The translations under genes and the position numbers were made by a program. Positions 1 to 20,991 of a stretch of 64,000 nucleotides of DNA are shown in pieces (the first letter of the stretch is position 1; every line of letters begins with the position of its first letter). The stretch spans positions 32,811,221 through 32,875,220 of the forward strand of contig OX463781.1 in the NCBI GenBank assembly GCA_949825025.1, in the 5' to 3' direction. The notes below the pieces were generated by a model that had not been told where the DNA came from, did not search any database, and worked only from the letters and a program-made list of their open reading frames with translations. This DNA is from Siphlonurus alternatus. Lineage: Eukaryota; Arthropoda; Insecta; Ephemeroptera; Siphlonuridae.

Positions 1-251
1 ATTGGATGTCTGGGTGTAACCCAAGAATCACGAGATCAGTTGGCTGGCTTATCTCATCGCAACTTCGTGGTTTAAGATAAAATTATCGAGGCTGCGTCGG
101 GCTGCTGGATCTCCATAAACTACATACTGTACTGTACATTGCAGTGTATCATATGATACTTTACTGTTGGTAATTATTAATATTATTGAACATAATTATA
201 TGCATACAGTACTATACATTTAATTATTCTATAAGTCATTATGCATATATA
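1..251. other. AT-rich intergenic sequence
   Basis: I see no convincing exon or repeat boundary here. The sequence is AT-rich with short stretches of moderate complexity. Short open frames crossing it have no recognisable protein motif. Confidence 0.3.
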
Positions 252-833
252 TGTCTGTTCGTAAATTCACAATCAGAAAATATATATATAAATCAATTGT
301 ATTACATAATAACCCTTTTATGTTCCCGGCCTAGCTGTACGTATGATCATACAGAAGGTCGGTCATGTAGATTTTTAGATTTAACGATGTGCGGCAAATG
401 TGGCTATAATATCCCACGGTGGCACGCAATGTAGCATATACTCAATGCAGTCCTAAAAACCCCTCGTAATTAACTCTCCATCATCTGATTATTATTTGAT
501 TAATGAATCATGAAAGTATAAAAAGGGGGAGATATATTGGGAGATGAGGGCCAGGACCATGAGTGAAAGCTGGAGTATCATACCAGGGAAGCAACAGTGA
601 TGATGTGGGAAAGTATTCCCTTTAATTATCATGCAGGGGAACTGCAAGAGAGAGAGAGCATCATGGAATCTGCTGGACGCTGCGGAGGTGTGGCAGAGTG
701 GACAAGATGGGGAAGTTCAGAGAGATTGTGGCCCGCGTGGGGGCCACCAGACTGTCTAATTGACCAAAACTGCTGCAGTGTATATAAACTTAAATTTATT
801 ATTAATCGATTATTATGAATTTATGAACAGACC
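252..833. mobile_element. TIR element related to the 13.5-kb MITE
   Basis: The ends are imperfect inverted repeats. The left reads GTCTGTTCGTAAATTCACAA, and the right end reads as its reverse complement with a few changes (GACCT at the terminus). The same terminus (AGGTCTGTTCGTAA) bounds a 133-bp MITE at 13546-13678. The interior is about 580 bp and includes a GC-richer part (about 540-770) with a 73-codon frame that resembles no protein I know. Most likely a non-autonomous TA-target (Tc1/mariner-type) element; target duplication is not clear at the left end. Confidence 0.5.
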
Positions 834-1139
834 TACGACAGTACAGTATATAATAATAACAATATTTGAAAAATGTATATAATACTGTATGGCAAATGTG
901 TGCCAGCAGGATGATGAGATTAGCAATTAGAAATATTTATTTGATCATTTGGCAGTATACATCAGTGATTAATTAAAATCACAACACAAACATAGATCTT
1001 TTAATATCAATAGAGACAATTAATTTTTTTACTCTAGCTGCTCTATGTAAGATACTCTGATATTCAACCAAAATTATGAGAATCTTAATTAATTAATTGC
1101 CACATTCCATTATTATTAATTAATATAATAATAATATTT
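834..1139. other. AT-rich spacer, nothing recognised
   Basis: Simple AT-rich sequence with several TTAATTAA-like stretches. No exon, RNA gene or bounded repeat was recognised. Confidence 0.3.
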
Positions 1140-2228
1140 TTATTTTGTTTTATTTTATTTATTCACATTAAATATCAGTTGATACATTGTGACTACAAAC
1201 TAAACATTAATTAATTTGAAATAGCTGTAAAAACAAAAAACAAAAAATAGTAATACAATCATAGAAAAACATCCAAAGTACCACAATTAAAATAACAATA
1301 TTCAATTATTGCAACATAGTATAATTATATATATACAAACAACTATTGACAATTTTCATTTTGCATATTAAGCTTAATGGAATAATATTTTATTTAATAA
1401 GACATAGGCAAACAGTTGTTTCTTAAAGTAAAGTGCGCGCTAGAAAAAAAAGTTGAGTTAGTACTTTCTAAAAATAGTTCAAGTAGTCCTCCATATCAAA
1501 CCAAAATTAAAAAAATTCTATCTCAAATAGGTTTGCCAGAAAAAAATTCCAAAGTCAGAGTGAACGCGTCGCTTAACATGGGGCCTTACCTGACAAAAAC
1601 CCTTGAATATCTCGAAAAAAATACACTGTTAGGTGGTATGAAAAAAATATAGTGATGTTCTATGACCCAAGCTTTAACCAAAAACCGATTAAAAAAAATT
1701 TCTCTCGAATCCATTTTTCCGTAAAAACATCAAGAAAATCTACCATGTTAATTCCCATAAGATTTTTTATTATTTTTTTACGGAAAAATGGATTCAAGAG
1801 AAATTTTTTTTAATCGGTTTTTGGTTAAAGCTTGGGTCATAGAACATCACTATATTTTTTTCATACCACCTAACGGTGTATTTTTTTGAGATATTCCAGG
1901 GTTTTTGTCAGGTAAGGCCCCATGTTAAGCGACGCGTTCACTCTGACTTTGGAATTTTTTTCTGGCAAACCTATTTGAGATAGAATTTTTTTAATTTTGG
2001 TTTGATATGGAGGACTACTTGAACTATTTTTAGAAAATACTAACTCAACTTTTTTTTCTAGCGCGCACTTTACTTTAACAACAGGTATACTCTCAATTTT
2101 CTTTAAATAGTCTGGAAGTTTATTGTACAAAACTGAGCTCAGATAACAATGGTCTCTTTTAGTTTGCTCATATCCTCCTAACTTTTTATGCAATAGATTA
2201 GACTGTCTAGTATTATGTCCAGTAATTT
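1140..2228 (-). mobile_element. LINE 3' fragment, split by a TTAA element
   Basis: Read on the minus strand, this is the C-terminal end and 3' tail of the same LINE family seen at 22728-24370. The peptide HNTRQSN..HKKLGGYEQTKRDH..LSS.LYNKLPDYLKKIES is nearly shared with that copy, and the 3' end (GTAGTCACAATGTATCAACT) is followed by an A/T-rich ATAAA-type tail near 1140. A palindromic element (1427-2074) interrupts it; the uninterrupted sister copy at 3845-4376 shows the empty site. Confidence 0.75.
1427..2074. mobile_element. Palindromic fold-back element with TTAA target duplication
   Basis: This 648-bp element is almost one large inverted repeat: two arms of about 310 bp are near-exact reverse complements around a short centre near 1750. 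It starts AGTAAAGTGCGCGCTAG, ends with the reverse complement, and is flanked by TTAA at 1423-1426 and 2075-2078. The related LINE copy near 4180 lacks the insert, which supports the boundaries. A second member lies at 18518-19158. TTAA targets are typical of piggyBac and Kolobok superfamilies; no transposase is present. Open frames inside it are products of the repeat, not genes. Confidence 0.85.
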
Positions 2229-2267
2229 ATTAATTATTATAATAATAACATGCATGTTTATAATATT

Positions 2268-2612
2268 TGTAGTGTAGTGGTTAGTACCCCTGGCTCTGGT
2301 CCGAGAGGTCCCCGGTTCGATTCCCGAACACGACAGACTTTTCGTGACTTGGGATGGGTGTGACTGATTACTAGATTATGGAGTTGGTAGGAGGAAGGCA
2401 GCTTACGGCTGTCTATACTCCGCTGCCCTGCAGTATTGCACTGCCACTGTAGGCTGCACAGATCTGGTAGTAGGAGCCCAGAAGAGTGCAGGAAAGGGTT
2501 CCTGGGAGCCTGGTAAGCCCCAGCATGGTCGCAAGATAACTCTTACTGACAAGGCTAAATATCGGCCTGGCCATACCCGAAAGGGTAAAATGGTGTCAAG
2601 GGTATTAATTTT
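2268..2612 (+). repeat. tRNA-derived SINE
   Basis: The head resembles a tRNA gene: an A-box-like GTGTAGTGGTTAGTACC near 2271, then a B-box GGTTCGATTCC at 2314-2324. The body continues for nearly 300 bp past the tRNA-like part (GC-rich, ending near AAGGGTAAAATGG), as in tRNA-derived SINEs. I do not call a functional tRNA because no proper acceptor stem closes the structure. Confidence 0.65.
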
Positions 2613-2634
2613 TTTTATATATATACATATATAT

Positions 2635-2762
2635 GGCTTTCAATAATTTTTTAAAAATAGTTCCCGCTCTCAAAAAAATCTGAAAAAAATTCAGAGTAGC
2701 ATAATTTGGTACCCTCTATCCATTTCTGTAATAAAAAAATGTCATGCAAATTGTCCATTCTA
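2635..2762. mobile_element. Half copy of a TA-target palindromic MITE
   Basis: This matches the right half of the MITEs at 8865-9193 and 60982-61301: TTTCAATAATTTTTTAAAAA, then AAATCTGAAAAAAATTCAGA, the AGTAGCATAATTTGGTACCC box and the terminal TTGTCCATT. The left half is missing or replaced by the SINE and AT-rich sequence. Confidence 0.55.
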
Positions 2763-3542
2763 GACAATATATATTATATGTATAATATTTATACCCACAT
2801 CCAGCCCTATTTATTTATTTATTTATTTATTTATTTATTCTCTTACAAGTTAGATCTGATAAGGGTTATTTTTCTTATCACAACATCTGAAAGGTATAGA
2901 CTTTATCAGAATTTAATGGGTGTTATGGGTGCAAAGAACTGATTTTGAAACTGATGTGTATGTATTTATTAAATTATTATCATTAATTATTAAGGCTTAA
3001 CCTGAGATATTCGGACGAAAAAAGTCATATCGACAGATGTCCTTGAAATTAATTTGGTAGACTTACAACAATTGTCCAAATTAATACTACTGATTTTTAT
3101 TTTTTATTTTTTTAACCGTTGGTTTAATTATAATTAATTTATTCAAATGTGTATTTTGTATCCTTTCAATGTTAGATTTTTCAATCAACATTGCACAAAA
3201 ACGGCTCGAGAATTTTTTTAGAATTTTTCATGGATTAAAAGCTATTTTTTTGGACTGTTTTTCTGAATTGTTTTCATATATTTCGAACCGTGGCGATGAT
3301 CGTTTCTGATATGTCCTAAGAAACTTGGCAATGCTCTCAAGGACTGTAGTTACTACCCCCTCCTAATCAATTATTCGCATTACTATTGTTACAGTGTTGT
3401 CAGATTTGCCAGTGTAGCCACGCCTCTTGACCTTGACAGACAAATTCTCAGGTTATACCTTAAATTAAAGTACGTACTTTGGGGTGGCAACTGTCAACAT
3501 TTACATTTCACTTCACACATACATTCTTAATTTCCAGGAGTC
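2763..3542. other. Upstream region of the mARC gene
   Basis: AT-rich sequence with a TTTA microsatellite near 2810-2840 and no further exon. The last 150 bp before the start codon, more balanced in composition, should contain the mARC promoter and 5' untranslated region. I recognise no TATA box or initiator strongly enough to call. Confidence 0.35.
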
Positions 3543-14309
<10,767 letters not shown>

Positions 14310-14367
14310 AGTAAGCTTCAGAATTCACCTTGTCAGCAACAGAAGTAAGATAAAGTGAGAATGTTCA

Positions 14368-14373
14368 AATAAA
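14368..14373 (+). terminator. mARC poly-A signal
   Basis: AATAAA 59 bp after the stop codon, followed by AT- and GT-rich sequence. It is the first canonical signal downstream. Confidence 0.7.
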
Positions 14374-15125
14374 TCATACAGATTCAGCTCTATTTGGTGG
14401 TGGTTACATTGGCTATTTTTGTAGAATACTGCAATATATGCAATGACAAAAGTAATTTAATTTTCATACAAGAGGGTGTTTTTTGTTCCTTTACTGTTAC
14501 TTTATTGGCAAAAATACTGGCTCATTTATAATTATAATAATAATGGGAGCAATTCACGAAAGAGATAGCCAGAAAGTTATCCAGCTTTCTCAATAACCAC
14601 ACTTACAGTTAGCACCAGCTAATCAATGACACTATAAATGTGGCTAGTGAAAAACCTGGATAAATTCTTTAAAGAATCGTGCCCATTATGTGTGATACAC
14701 ATGAAGAAAATAAGAAGGAGATAAATCATAAGCAACGCCAATGTGTCGACAAATGTAATCGCTACAGCGCCATGCGGCAAATCTGGAACTATTTTAGGCT
14801 CTAGCGGCGTTGTCATCCGCTTTGCTGTGTCTTAACAAAAAAATTAACCACGCTTAAACTGTTGGTCCTAAAATTCTTAAAAAAATACTAGTTTATAAAC
14901 AAATTCTTCATTTATTAGAAATTCAAGTGCATTTCATTCTAAAATGAAGATTGCCTGCGATATTTGCCTCCAAATATGACAATGTTATTCTTTCGAGGAG
15001 TCGAGCCTAAATTAGTTCCGAAAAGCGCCACGGCCGTTACACTTTTGCCGCAACCGACACAACGTTAATACCTGCTTGTTTGGGTTCCTTCCTTTTTCTT
15101 CCATGGGGATACAGTACGCTGGATA
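14374..15125. other. Intergenic sequence with a dispersed GGGxGCxATTCACGAA repeat
   Basis: About 14545-14700 contains GGGAGCAATTCACGAAAGAG and a partly complementary block ending CGTGCCCAT. A related stretch occurs near 28304 (GGGCGCGATTCACGAACG), and a weaker one near 60050. Boundaries are not clear. The remainder shows nothing I recognise. Confidence 0.4.
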
Positions 15126-15332
15126 TATCGTCCCTCGTGCGCAATAATGAGCTATCTGCTCCACGATCTCGTTGCAATAATGAGCTGTCTGCTCTGTCAG
15201 GTGAGCGCAATTTTGAGCCTTATTTTATACCAATTTAAAGCTCAATATTGCGTTCATCTGAAATAGCAGACAGCTCATTATTGCAACGAGATCGTGGAGC
15301 AGATAGCTCATTATTGCGGACGAGGGACGATA
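15126..15332. mobile_element. MITE of the TATCGTCCCTCG family
   Basis: Near-perfect inverted repeat: TATCGTCCCTCGTGCGCAAT at the left, its reverse complement at the right, with TA on both sides. Inner blocks CAATAATGAGCTATCTGC and CAGGTGAGCGCAAT also pair. This is the best preserved of three copies. Confidence 0.85.
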
Positions 15333-15642
15333 TACTGTAATGTAATTATACAATATTAGGGAGACGGCTTGTACGCCATCAATCAAATTAGTATATTCTT
15401 TATGATCATGCCTCTGTACCAACTGGTATTTAACAATTATTATAAATGTATTATATTTTATAATTATTTTTATGGGTGTGCAAATATACGATATATCGTG
15501 CACATGTGCATGTACTAAATGCAAACATGTAGATATATTAATGTTTTGCACAATTAAATCTCATGTACACAATTTATGTTTAATAAAAGCTCAATTAAAA
15601 TTTATTCAAAATACAAATAAAATTATGATGTTCTCACAATAG

Positions 15643-16055
15643 ACAATGATTGCATTTTTTTATTTCATAATTAAAAAATATACATAAAATTATGCTTTTC
15701 TGAACTTTTTCAGGTTTTTTGGAGTGAGGGAATTAATTTTTAAAAAAATATTTGAAATACCTAAATTAGGATGATGGTCAAGTGACGTTTGGAGGGAACC
15801 TTCAAAAGCAATGTTGGTTGTTTCGTTTGTTGCCATCCAATTTTTTTGGTTGTCGGTCGATCCGTATCCTCAAAAATTCACATCCATCACAACCAGGTAA
15901 TGGACTGTAGTCCAGGTGAACCACACCCTAATTCAAATATTTAAAATATTTTTTTAAAATTAGTTCCCGCACCCCAAAAAATCTGAAAAAATTCAGAAAA
16001 CATATTTTTATGTATATTTTTTAATTGTGAAATAAAATAATGCAACCATTATTGT
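15643..16055. mobile_element. Diverged palindromic MITE
   Basis: Long imperfect inverted repeat: CAATAGACAATGATTGCA at the left pairs with GCAACCATTATTGTCTAT at the right, and CTGAACTTTTTCAG with CTGAAAAAATTCAG. It shares core blocks with the MITEs at 8865 and 60982 but has a different centre. Confidence 0.65.
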
Positions 16056-16220
16056 CTATTTTTTTTAAAAAAAAAAAAAAAACATTATATGCACAAGTAC
16101 ATTTTTACTTTTCTAATGTCCCTAGCTGCTAACAACATGCATTTAATTTATTTTCAATTTAATTCAATTTGTTTTATATTCAACCACTAGTTACAGCTAG
16201 ATAGTACAACATTGATCATA

Positions 16221-16588
16221 TATCGTCCCTCGTCCGCAATAATGAGCTATCTGCCTTCCAAAATTCAAATGCATTAATGAGCAGGCGCAAATCCAGAAAA
16301 AAATTTCGGGATACGAGGGACTGCCTCCATTAGGCCAATGTTAAAAAAAAAAATTAGAGTGGGGGAAATGCCTATATTGCCCATGTTAAATCCAAAATTT
16401 CGGGGGGGGGGGGGGGGCTGCAGCCCCCCCCCCCCCCCCCCCGCCCACCCCCTGGATCTGCGCCTGATAATGAGCTGTCTGCTTTTCCTTTTACATTAAC
16501 ATTGCATTCACCTGGTAAAGCAGACAGCTCAATATTGCATTTTAATTTTGCTAGGCAGATAGCTCATTATTGCGGACGAGGGACGATA
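16221..16588. mobile_element. TATCGTCCCTCG-family MITE with a nested hAT-like insert
   Basis: Ends TATCGTCCCTCGTCCGCAAT and its exact reverse complement, preceded by TA. The interior is interrupted at 16282-16466 by a hAT-like element. Confidence 0.8.
16282..16466. mobile_element. 185-bp hAT-like mini element with G/C homopolymer centre
   Basis: Terminal repeats CAGGCGCAAATCCAG and CTGGATCTGCGCCTG, flanked by 8-bp copies TTAATGAG and ATAATGAG (7 of 8). The centre holds runs of G and C around CTGCAG that could form a very stable hairpin. Confidence 0.75.
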
Positions 16589-16740
16589 TGTCAATATGAT
16601 GCATATATTTTTGACTTGTTGTAAAAGCAAAAATACTGGCCTCTTTTGTCTGCTGGTCGGATGATGGAAATTTACTCACATAAACGCTTTTTTTTAAATG
16701 ATTTTAATTCATTTTATTTTGAAATGTAATCTATATTATT

Positions 16741-16856
16741 ACAGATTTTAGTTTACCTCTAGACAGTTCAGTAGACTAGACGGCGCCAGATATATCAGCC
16801 AATGAAAAGGTGGCCATCTAGTCTACTGAACTGTCTAGAGGTAAACTAAGATCTGT
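16741..16856. mobile_element. Short palindromic MITE
   Basis: ACAGATTTTAGTTTACCTCT at the left, matched at the right by its reverse complement with one change. The arms are about 42 bp, with about 30 bp between them. Confidence 0.75.
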
Positions 16857-16886
16857 TATACTGCAGGTAACTTAATAAAACATATT

Positions 16887-17070
16887 GAGGCTTCCGTGGA
16901 AAAATGAACACCTTGCATGTTTCAGAATGCTACAAGATATTATTCACTTTGCATTTTAGGGAGGTCGTAAAAAATATATTTGGAACAATAACAAAAGTCC
17001 TTCTTGTTTTACAAATTAAGGGAACATTTTGTATGGAATTTTCAAAGTGAGCATTTTCCACAGAAGCCTC
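16887..17070. mobile_element. Inverted-repeat element
   Basis: GAGGCTTCCGTGGAAAAATG pairs with CATTTTCCACAGAAGCCTC about 150 bp away, with further weak pairing inside. No coding content. Confidence 0.6.
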
Positions 17071-17474
17071 TACGATAATATATTTAAAAAAAATGATGAT
17101 TAAATGAGCATCAACTTCTTCAATAAAATTTTCTGATGTTTTTAATTATATTATTTATGTTTCAATATATATATGCCAAGTTAAAAAGTCATGGTATAGG
17201 ATGTAATTAATTTATATTAAGAATAAAATTTCATACATTCTCAAAATTATGGATTATTTTTTAGTTATTCTGTCTACATTGCATGCAGTCTTTATTCATA
17301 CCCCCTTAATTGATTCATTGGTTCTTTAATTTTATTATTTAACTAATACACTATATGTCATATTACGTACGTCTTCATTTACATTTGTATGTAATGTATG
17401 TATTTATTTTTATTTTTTAAGTTTATTGATTTATTATATTGAGAATAATGAATTAATTAACTGACAATATCATT

Positions 17475-17475
<1 letters not shown>
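17071..17475. other. AT-rich intergenic sequence
   Basis: No exon, RNA gene or bounded repeat recognised. Confidence 0.3.

Positions 17476-17557
<82 letters not shown>
17476..17557. repeat. CA then TA microsatellite
   Basis: About 20 CA units followed by about 20 TA units. The next base starts the element at 17558, and TA sequence resumes at its far end, so the microsatellite was probably the insertion target. Confidence 0.95.
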
Positions 17558-17561
<4 letters not shown>

Positions 17562-18257
17562 AGTCATCTGGCAAAACCGGTCAACTGGCTTTTTAGAAAC
17601 TTTACAGGAGAGCCAAAAAACACTTTTTTGAGCGTTTAAAAATTCATAAATTATTTGTTTTTTTACTGATTTTTATGATTTTTTTTTGTGGTATCACTTA
17701 ATTACGAATGTAGCTTGTAGTGAAATTAGAAATTCAATACATATAATAATTAATTCAGGAAAAAATAAAATGTCCCAAAATTAGCCAGATAGCCGATTTT
17801 GTCAGACTCAGATTCAGGAATTTGTAGCCACTTGGCCGGTTTTGCCAGACTGCAATTAGCTTTTTTTCCACCAGTTATCCGCTTTTGCCAGACTCAAATT
17901 CAGGATTTTTTTAAATTTAACATTATAAAATAAGTTTACAATTAAATTACTATTTTATTATATTGAGCAACTGGATTTTAATCTACATAAAAAATAATAT
18001 TATACAAAATAATAATTGCGTATAATAATCATCACTTGAAATTGAAGCTTAATTGTTGTGCTTCTTAACGGTAGCATTATAATTTATAACAATTATGCTT
18101 TGTAAGATAATAAATTACTAGCGCTTTTGAACATTATTACGCAATATAATTCTTTTTATACCAATGTACAACATGCACTTCAATTATAAATTAAAATAAT
18201 ATACTCATTAAGTGGGTATTGTAGGTTCAAAAAAAGTTTATCTACACAAAAATAACA

Positions 18258-18513
18258 GCAGTGCGCTTGACCAGGTCTCGTCAGATCACTGAAGTCAAGC
18301 AACGCCGAGCGTAGTTAGCAGTTGGATGAGTGACCATTTTCAACAAAAAATGCATTATCCACCCAGGGGTAAATCATTGCGCTTTTCCACTATGTGGTTC
18401 CCCTGGCTTTGGACCATTGCACTTCCGATTCATTGACAAAAGCTCTAGCGACCATCCTGTCTGAGGTTTCCACGTTTCCCTCAGTCACAGGTAAATTCCG
18501 GGAAGAATTGCAA
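18258..18513 (+). repeat. 5S rRNA-derived SINE, forward copy
   Basis: The head at 18258-18345 follows 5S rRNA: CAGGTCTCGTCAGATCACTG, then GTTAGCAGTTGGATGAGTGACC. The body beyond it (ATTATCCACCCAGGGG, TGGCTTTGGACCATTGCACTT) pairs with the reverse copy at 19325-19735. The TTAA palindrome at 18518 interrupts it, so it may continue after 19162. Confidence 0.7.
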
Positions 18514-18517
18514 TTAA

Positions 18518-19158
18518 AGTAAAGTGTGCGCCAGAAAAAACGTTGAGTTAGTATTTTCTAAAAATAGTTCAAGTAGTCCTCCATATCAAACCACAATTCA
18601 AAAAAATCTCAAATAGGTTTGCAAGAAAAAAATTCCAAAGTCAGAGTGAACGCGTTGCTTAACATGGGGCCTTACCTGACAAAAACCCTCGAATATCTCG
18701 AAAAAATACACCATTAGATGGCATGAAAAAAATATAGTAATGTTCTATGACCCAAGCTTTAACCAAAAACCGATTAAAAAAAAAATCTATCAAATCCATT
18801 TTTCCGTAAAAAAATAATAAAAAATCTTATGGGAATTAACATGATAGATTTTCTTGATTTTTTTACGGAAAAATGGATTCGAGAGAATTTTTTTAATTGG
18901 TTTTTGGTTAAAGCTTGGGTCATAGAACATAACTATATTTTTTTCATACCATCTAACGGTGTATTTTTTCGAGATATTCGAGGGTTTTTGTCAGGTAAGG
19001 CCCCATGTTAAGCAACGCGTTCACTCTGACTTTGGAATTTTTTTCTGGCAAACCTATTTGAGATAGAATTTTTTTAATTTTGGTTTGATATGGAAGACTA
19101 CTTGAACTATTTTTAGAAAATACTAACTCAACTTTTTTTTTCTGGCGAGCACTTTACT
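18518..19158. mobile_element. Palindromic fold-back element with TTAA target duplication, second copy
   Basis: A 641-bp near-complete palindrome starting AGTAAAGTGTGCGCCAG, flanked by TTAA at 18514-18517 and 19159-19162. Its arms closely match those of 1427-2074. The open frames in it are repeats, not genes. Confidence 0.85.
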
Positions 19159-19324
19159 TTAAGGCCGTGGCCGCCCCCGTTCCAGAAGAGCCCGCGAAAT
19201 GCTTACGTTAAGTTAGGGTTCGGGGATTCAAAGTAGTATGTTATTAGATTAATTAATAAATAGAAGTAAAATATAACCAAATACGGGGGTTTGATTAAAA
19301 AATTGCTTCTTCTTTATTTTACTG

Positions 19325-19735
19325 TTTTTTTTTTCATTTTTTTTTTTTTTTAATACAAGGACACACCCCTAAGAGCTTACAGCTCGCGGCGGGGTAATGG
19401 GTAGGGATAAAGTAGGAAAAGGATGGCGGCCCATGGCTTGTTACGCATCCCAGCATTTACTGAGGTGAGACTGAATAAGGAATCATGGAAAACCTCAGTC
19501 TGGACGGACACCTCTACTTTTTATCAATGGACCAAAGTGATGTCCAAAGCCTGGGTAACCACACACAAGTGCATCACTGCACTGGGTGGAAAGAGAGAAG
19601 AGTTTACCGAGTAGCGTAATTTCTACTTAAAAACGGTCACCCATCCAAGTACTAACCACGCGCGACGCAGCCTGACTTCGGTGCTCTAACGAGAACCAGT
19701 CGAATCAATGCACTGCGCCACGCTCGACCTACATA
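19325..19735 (-). repeat. 5S rRNA-derived SINE, reverse copy with poly-A tail
   Basis: On the minus strand it starts with a 5S-like head (GTTAGTACTTGGATGGGTGACC at about 19667-19646), runs through a body matching the forward copy (CACTGCACTGGGTGGA, TTTGGACATCACTTTGGTCC region), and ends in an A-rich tail at about 19352-19325. The tail suggests retroposition by a LINE. Confidence 0.72.
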
Positions 19736-19792
19736 TTTGCTACACCCTTCTTTTATAATTAATTAATTATTATTTGAAAATCATAAAAATTA

Positions 19793-20343
19793 CAGGGATC
19801 GGATGCGGATGCAAGATGCACACGGTTGCGCAAAAATGGGCTTGCATCCGCATCCGTGCATCCCAGATGCACAGGAAAAAATGAATGCATCCGGATGCGC
19901 ATCCACGGATGCACGAAAAATAAATTTGCATCCATTTATCACTTTTTTTTTCTATTTTTTATCAGGTTTTTTGCTAATGGCCTCAAAATAAATCTTTAAC
20001 ACAAGGCATTTTTTTTTAAATTTATTTGCCACTTGTCGTTTAAAATTGCAAGAAACAAAGTCTATTATAAAAACCAAAGATCGGATGCAGATGCAAGATG
20101 CACACGAATGCGCAAAAATGGGCTTGCATCCGCATCCGTGCATCCCAGATGCACGGGAAAAATTAATGCATCCGGATGTGCATCCCAGATGCATGGAAAA
20201 TAAATTTGCATCCGGATGCGCTTCCCAGATGCATGAAAAATAAATTTGCATCCGGATGCGCATTCATGGAGGCACGAAAAAATTAATTTGCATCCGGATC
20301 CGCATCTCGGATGTATGAAAAAAACGCGTGCATCCGGTCCCTG
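19793..20343. mobile_element. hAT-like element built of GCATCCGGATGC repeats
   Basis: Ends CAGGGATCGGATGC and GCATCCGGTCCCTG are hAT-like. The interior is mostly alternating GCATCC and GGATGC blocks. The left 140 bp recurs at about 20078-20215, so the element has an internal duplication or two nested copies. I found no clean 8-bp target duplication. Short frames here are repeat products. Confidence 0.55.
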
Positions 20344-20991
20344 AATTCATAAAAAATAATTATCTATTATAGTCTATAATAATCAGTATTAAAAATAAAT
20401 AATTTTAAATTAATAAAAATTAAAAATCTTCAATTATTTTTGTAACAAGATTAGAGCCAGATATCCGGTTTTGCCAGATTCATGAGACAGCTTTTTAAAC
20501 CACTTGTCCGCTTTTGCCAGATTCATGATGAACTTTTTTCAACCACTTGTCCGGTTTTGCCAGACTCAACTATGAGAAAAATATTTTCAAAAATCTTGAT
20601 ATTTTTGCCCTTAAATATTAAAAAAAAAATAGTTGCATTGTTCAGATGACAAAATGCTTCTAGAATATCATAGGATTCAATGGAATGTACAGCACTATGC
20701 AAAAAAACGCATATCGAAAATTTCGCCACTTGACCGGTTTTGCCAGATGACTACCGATATATATTTATATATATTACAGATCCTCAACAAATTGCTAATC
20801 AACTAAATGATTATTATATTAATTCAGTTAAGGATTTAGTATTTAATAATTCTGTTACTGAAACTAAAATATATGGTACTAAAACCATAGATTCAATTGC
20901 ATTTTTCACACTCAGTAAAATTGATATGTTGAAATATATAAAAAAGCTAAAAAATAAATATTCTTGTGGCATGGATGACATCCCTGATGCT

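Larger units (their letters stand above)
17558..20756. mobile_element. 3.2-kb terminal-inverted-repeat element of unassigned type
   Basis: The 27-bp ends are perfect inverted repeats, starting CGGTAGTCATCTGGCAAAAC. The motif CCACTTGnCCGGTTTTGCCAGA, partly overlapping the terminus, is repeated inside both ends (for example near 17825, 17870, 20463, 20503 and 20545). No transposase frame is seen. The element contains two opposed 5S-derived SINEs, a TTAA palindrome and a GCATCC-rich array. I cannot assign a superfamily: the TA-rich flanks hide any target duplication. Confidence 0.75.

Noticed and set aside
597..818. 73-codon frame in a GC-richer patch
   Set aside because: It lies inside a TIR element, has no splice sites that fit a neighbour and no recognisable domain.
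1416..2193. Two frames sharing the peptide VKCALEKKVEL and on
   Set aside because: They arise from the two arms of the palindromic TTAA element, partly fused to the LINE C-terminus; not a gene.
2268..2340. Functional tRNA gene
   Set aside because: A and B boxes are present but there is no closing acceptor stem, and the similarity continues into a long SINE body.
19803..20263. Cys/His/Met-rich frames near 20 kb
   Set aside because: They are translations of the GCATCC repeat array on both strands.
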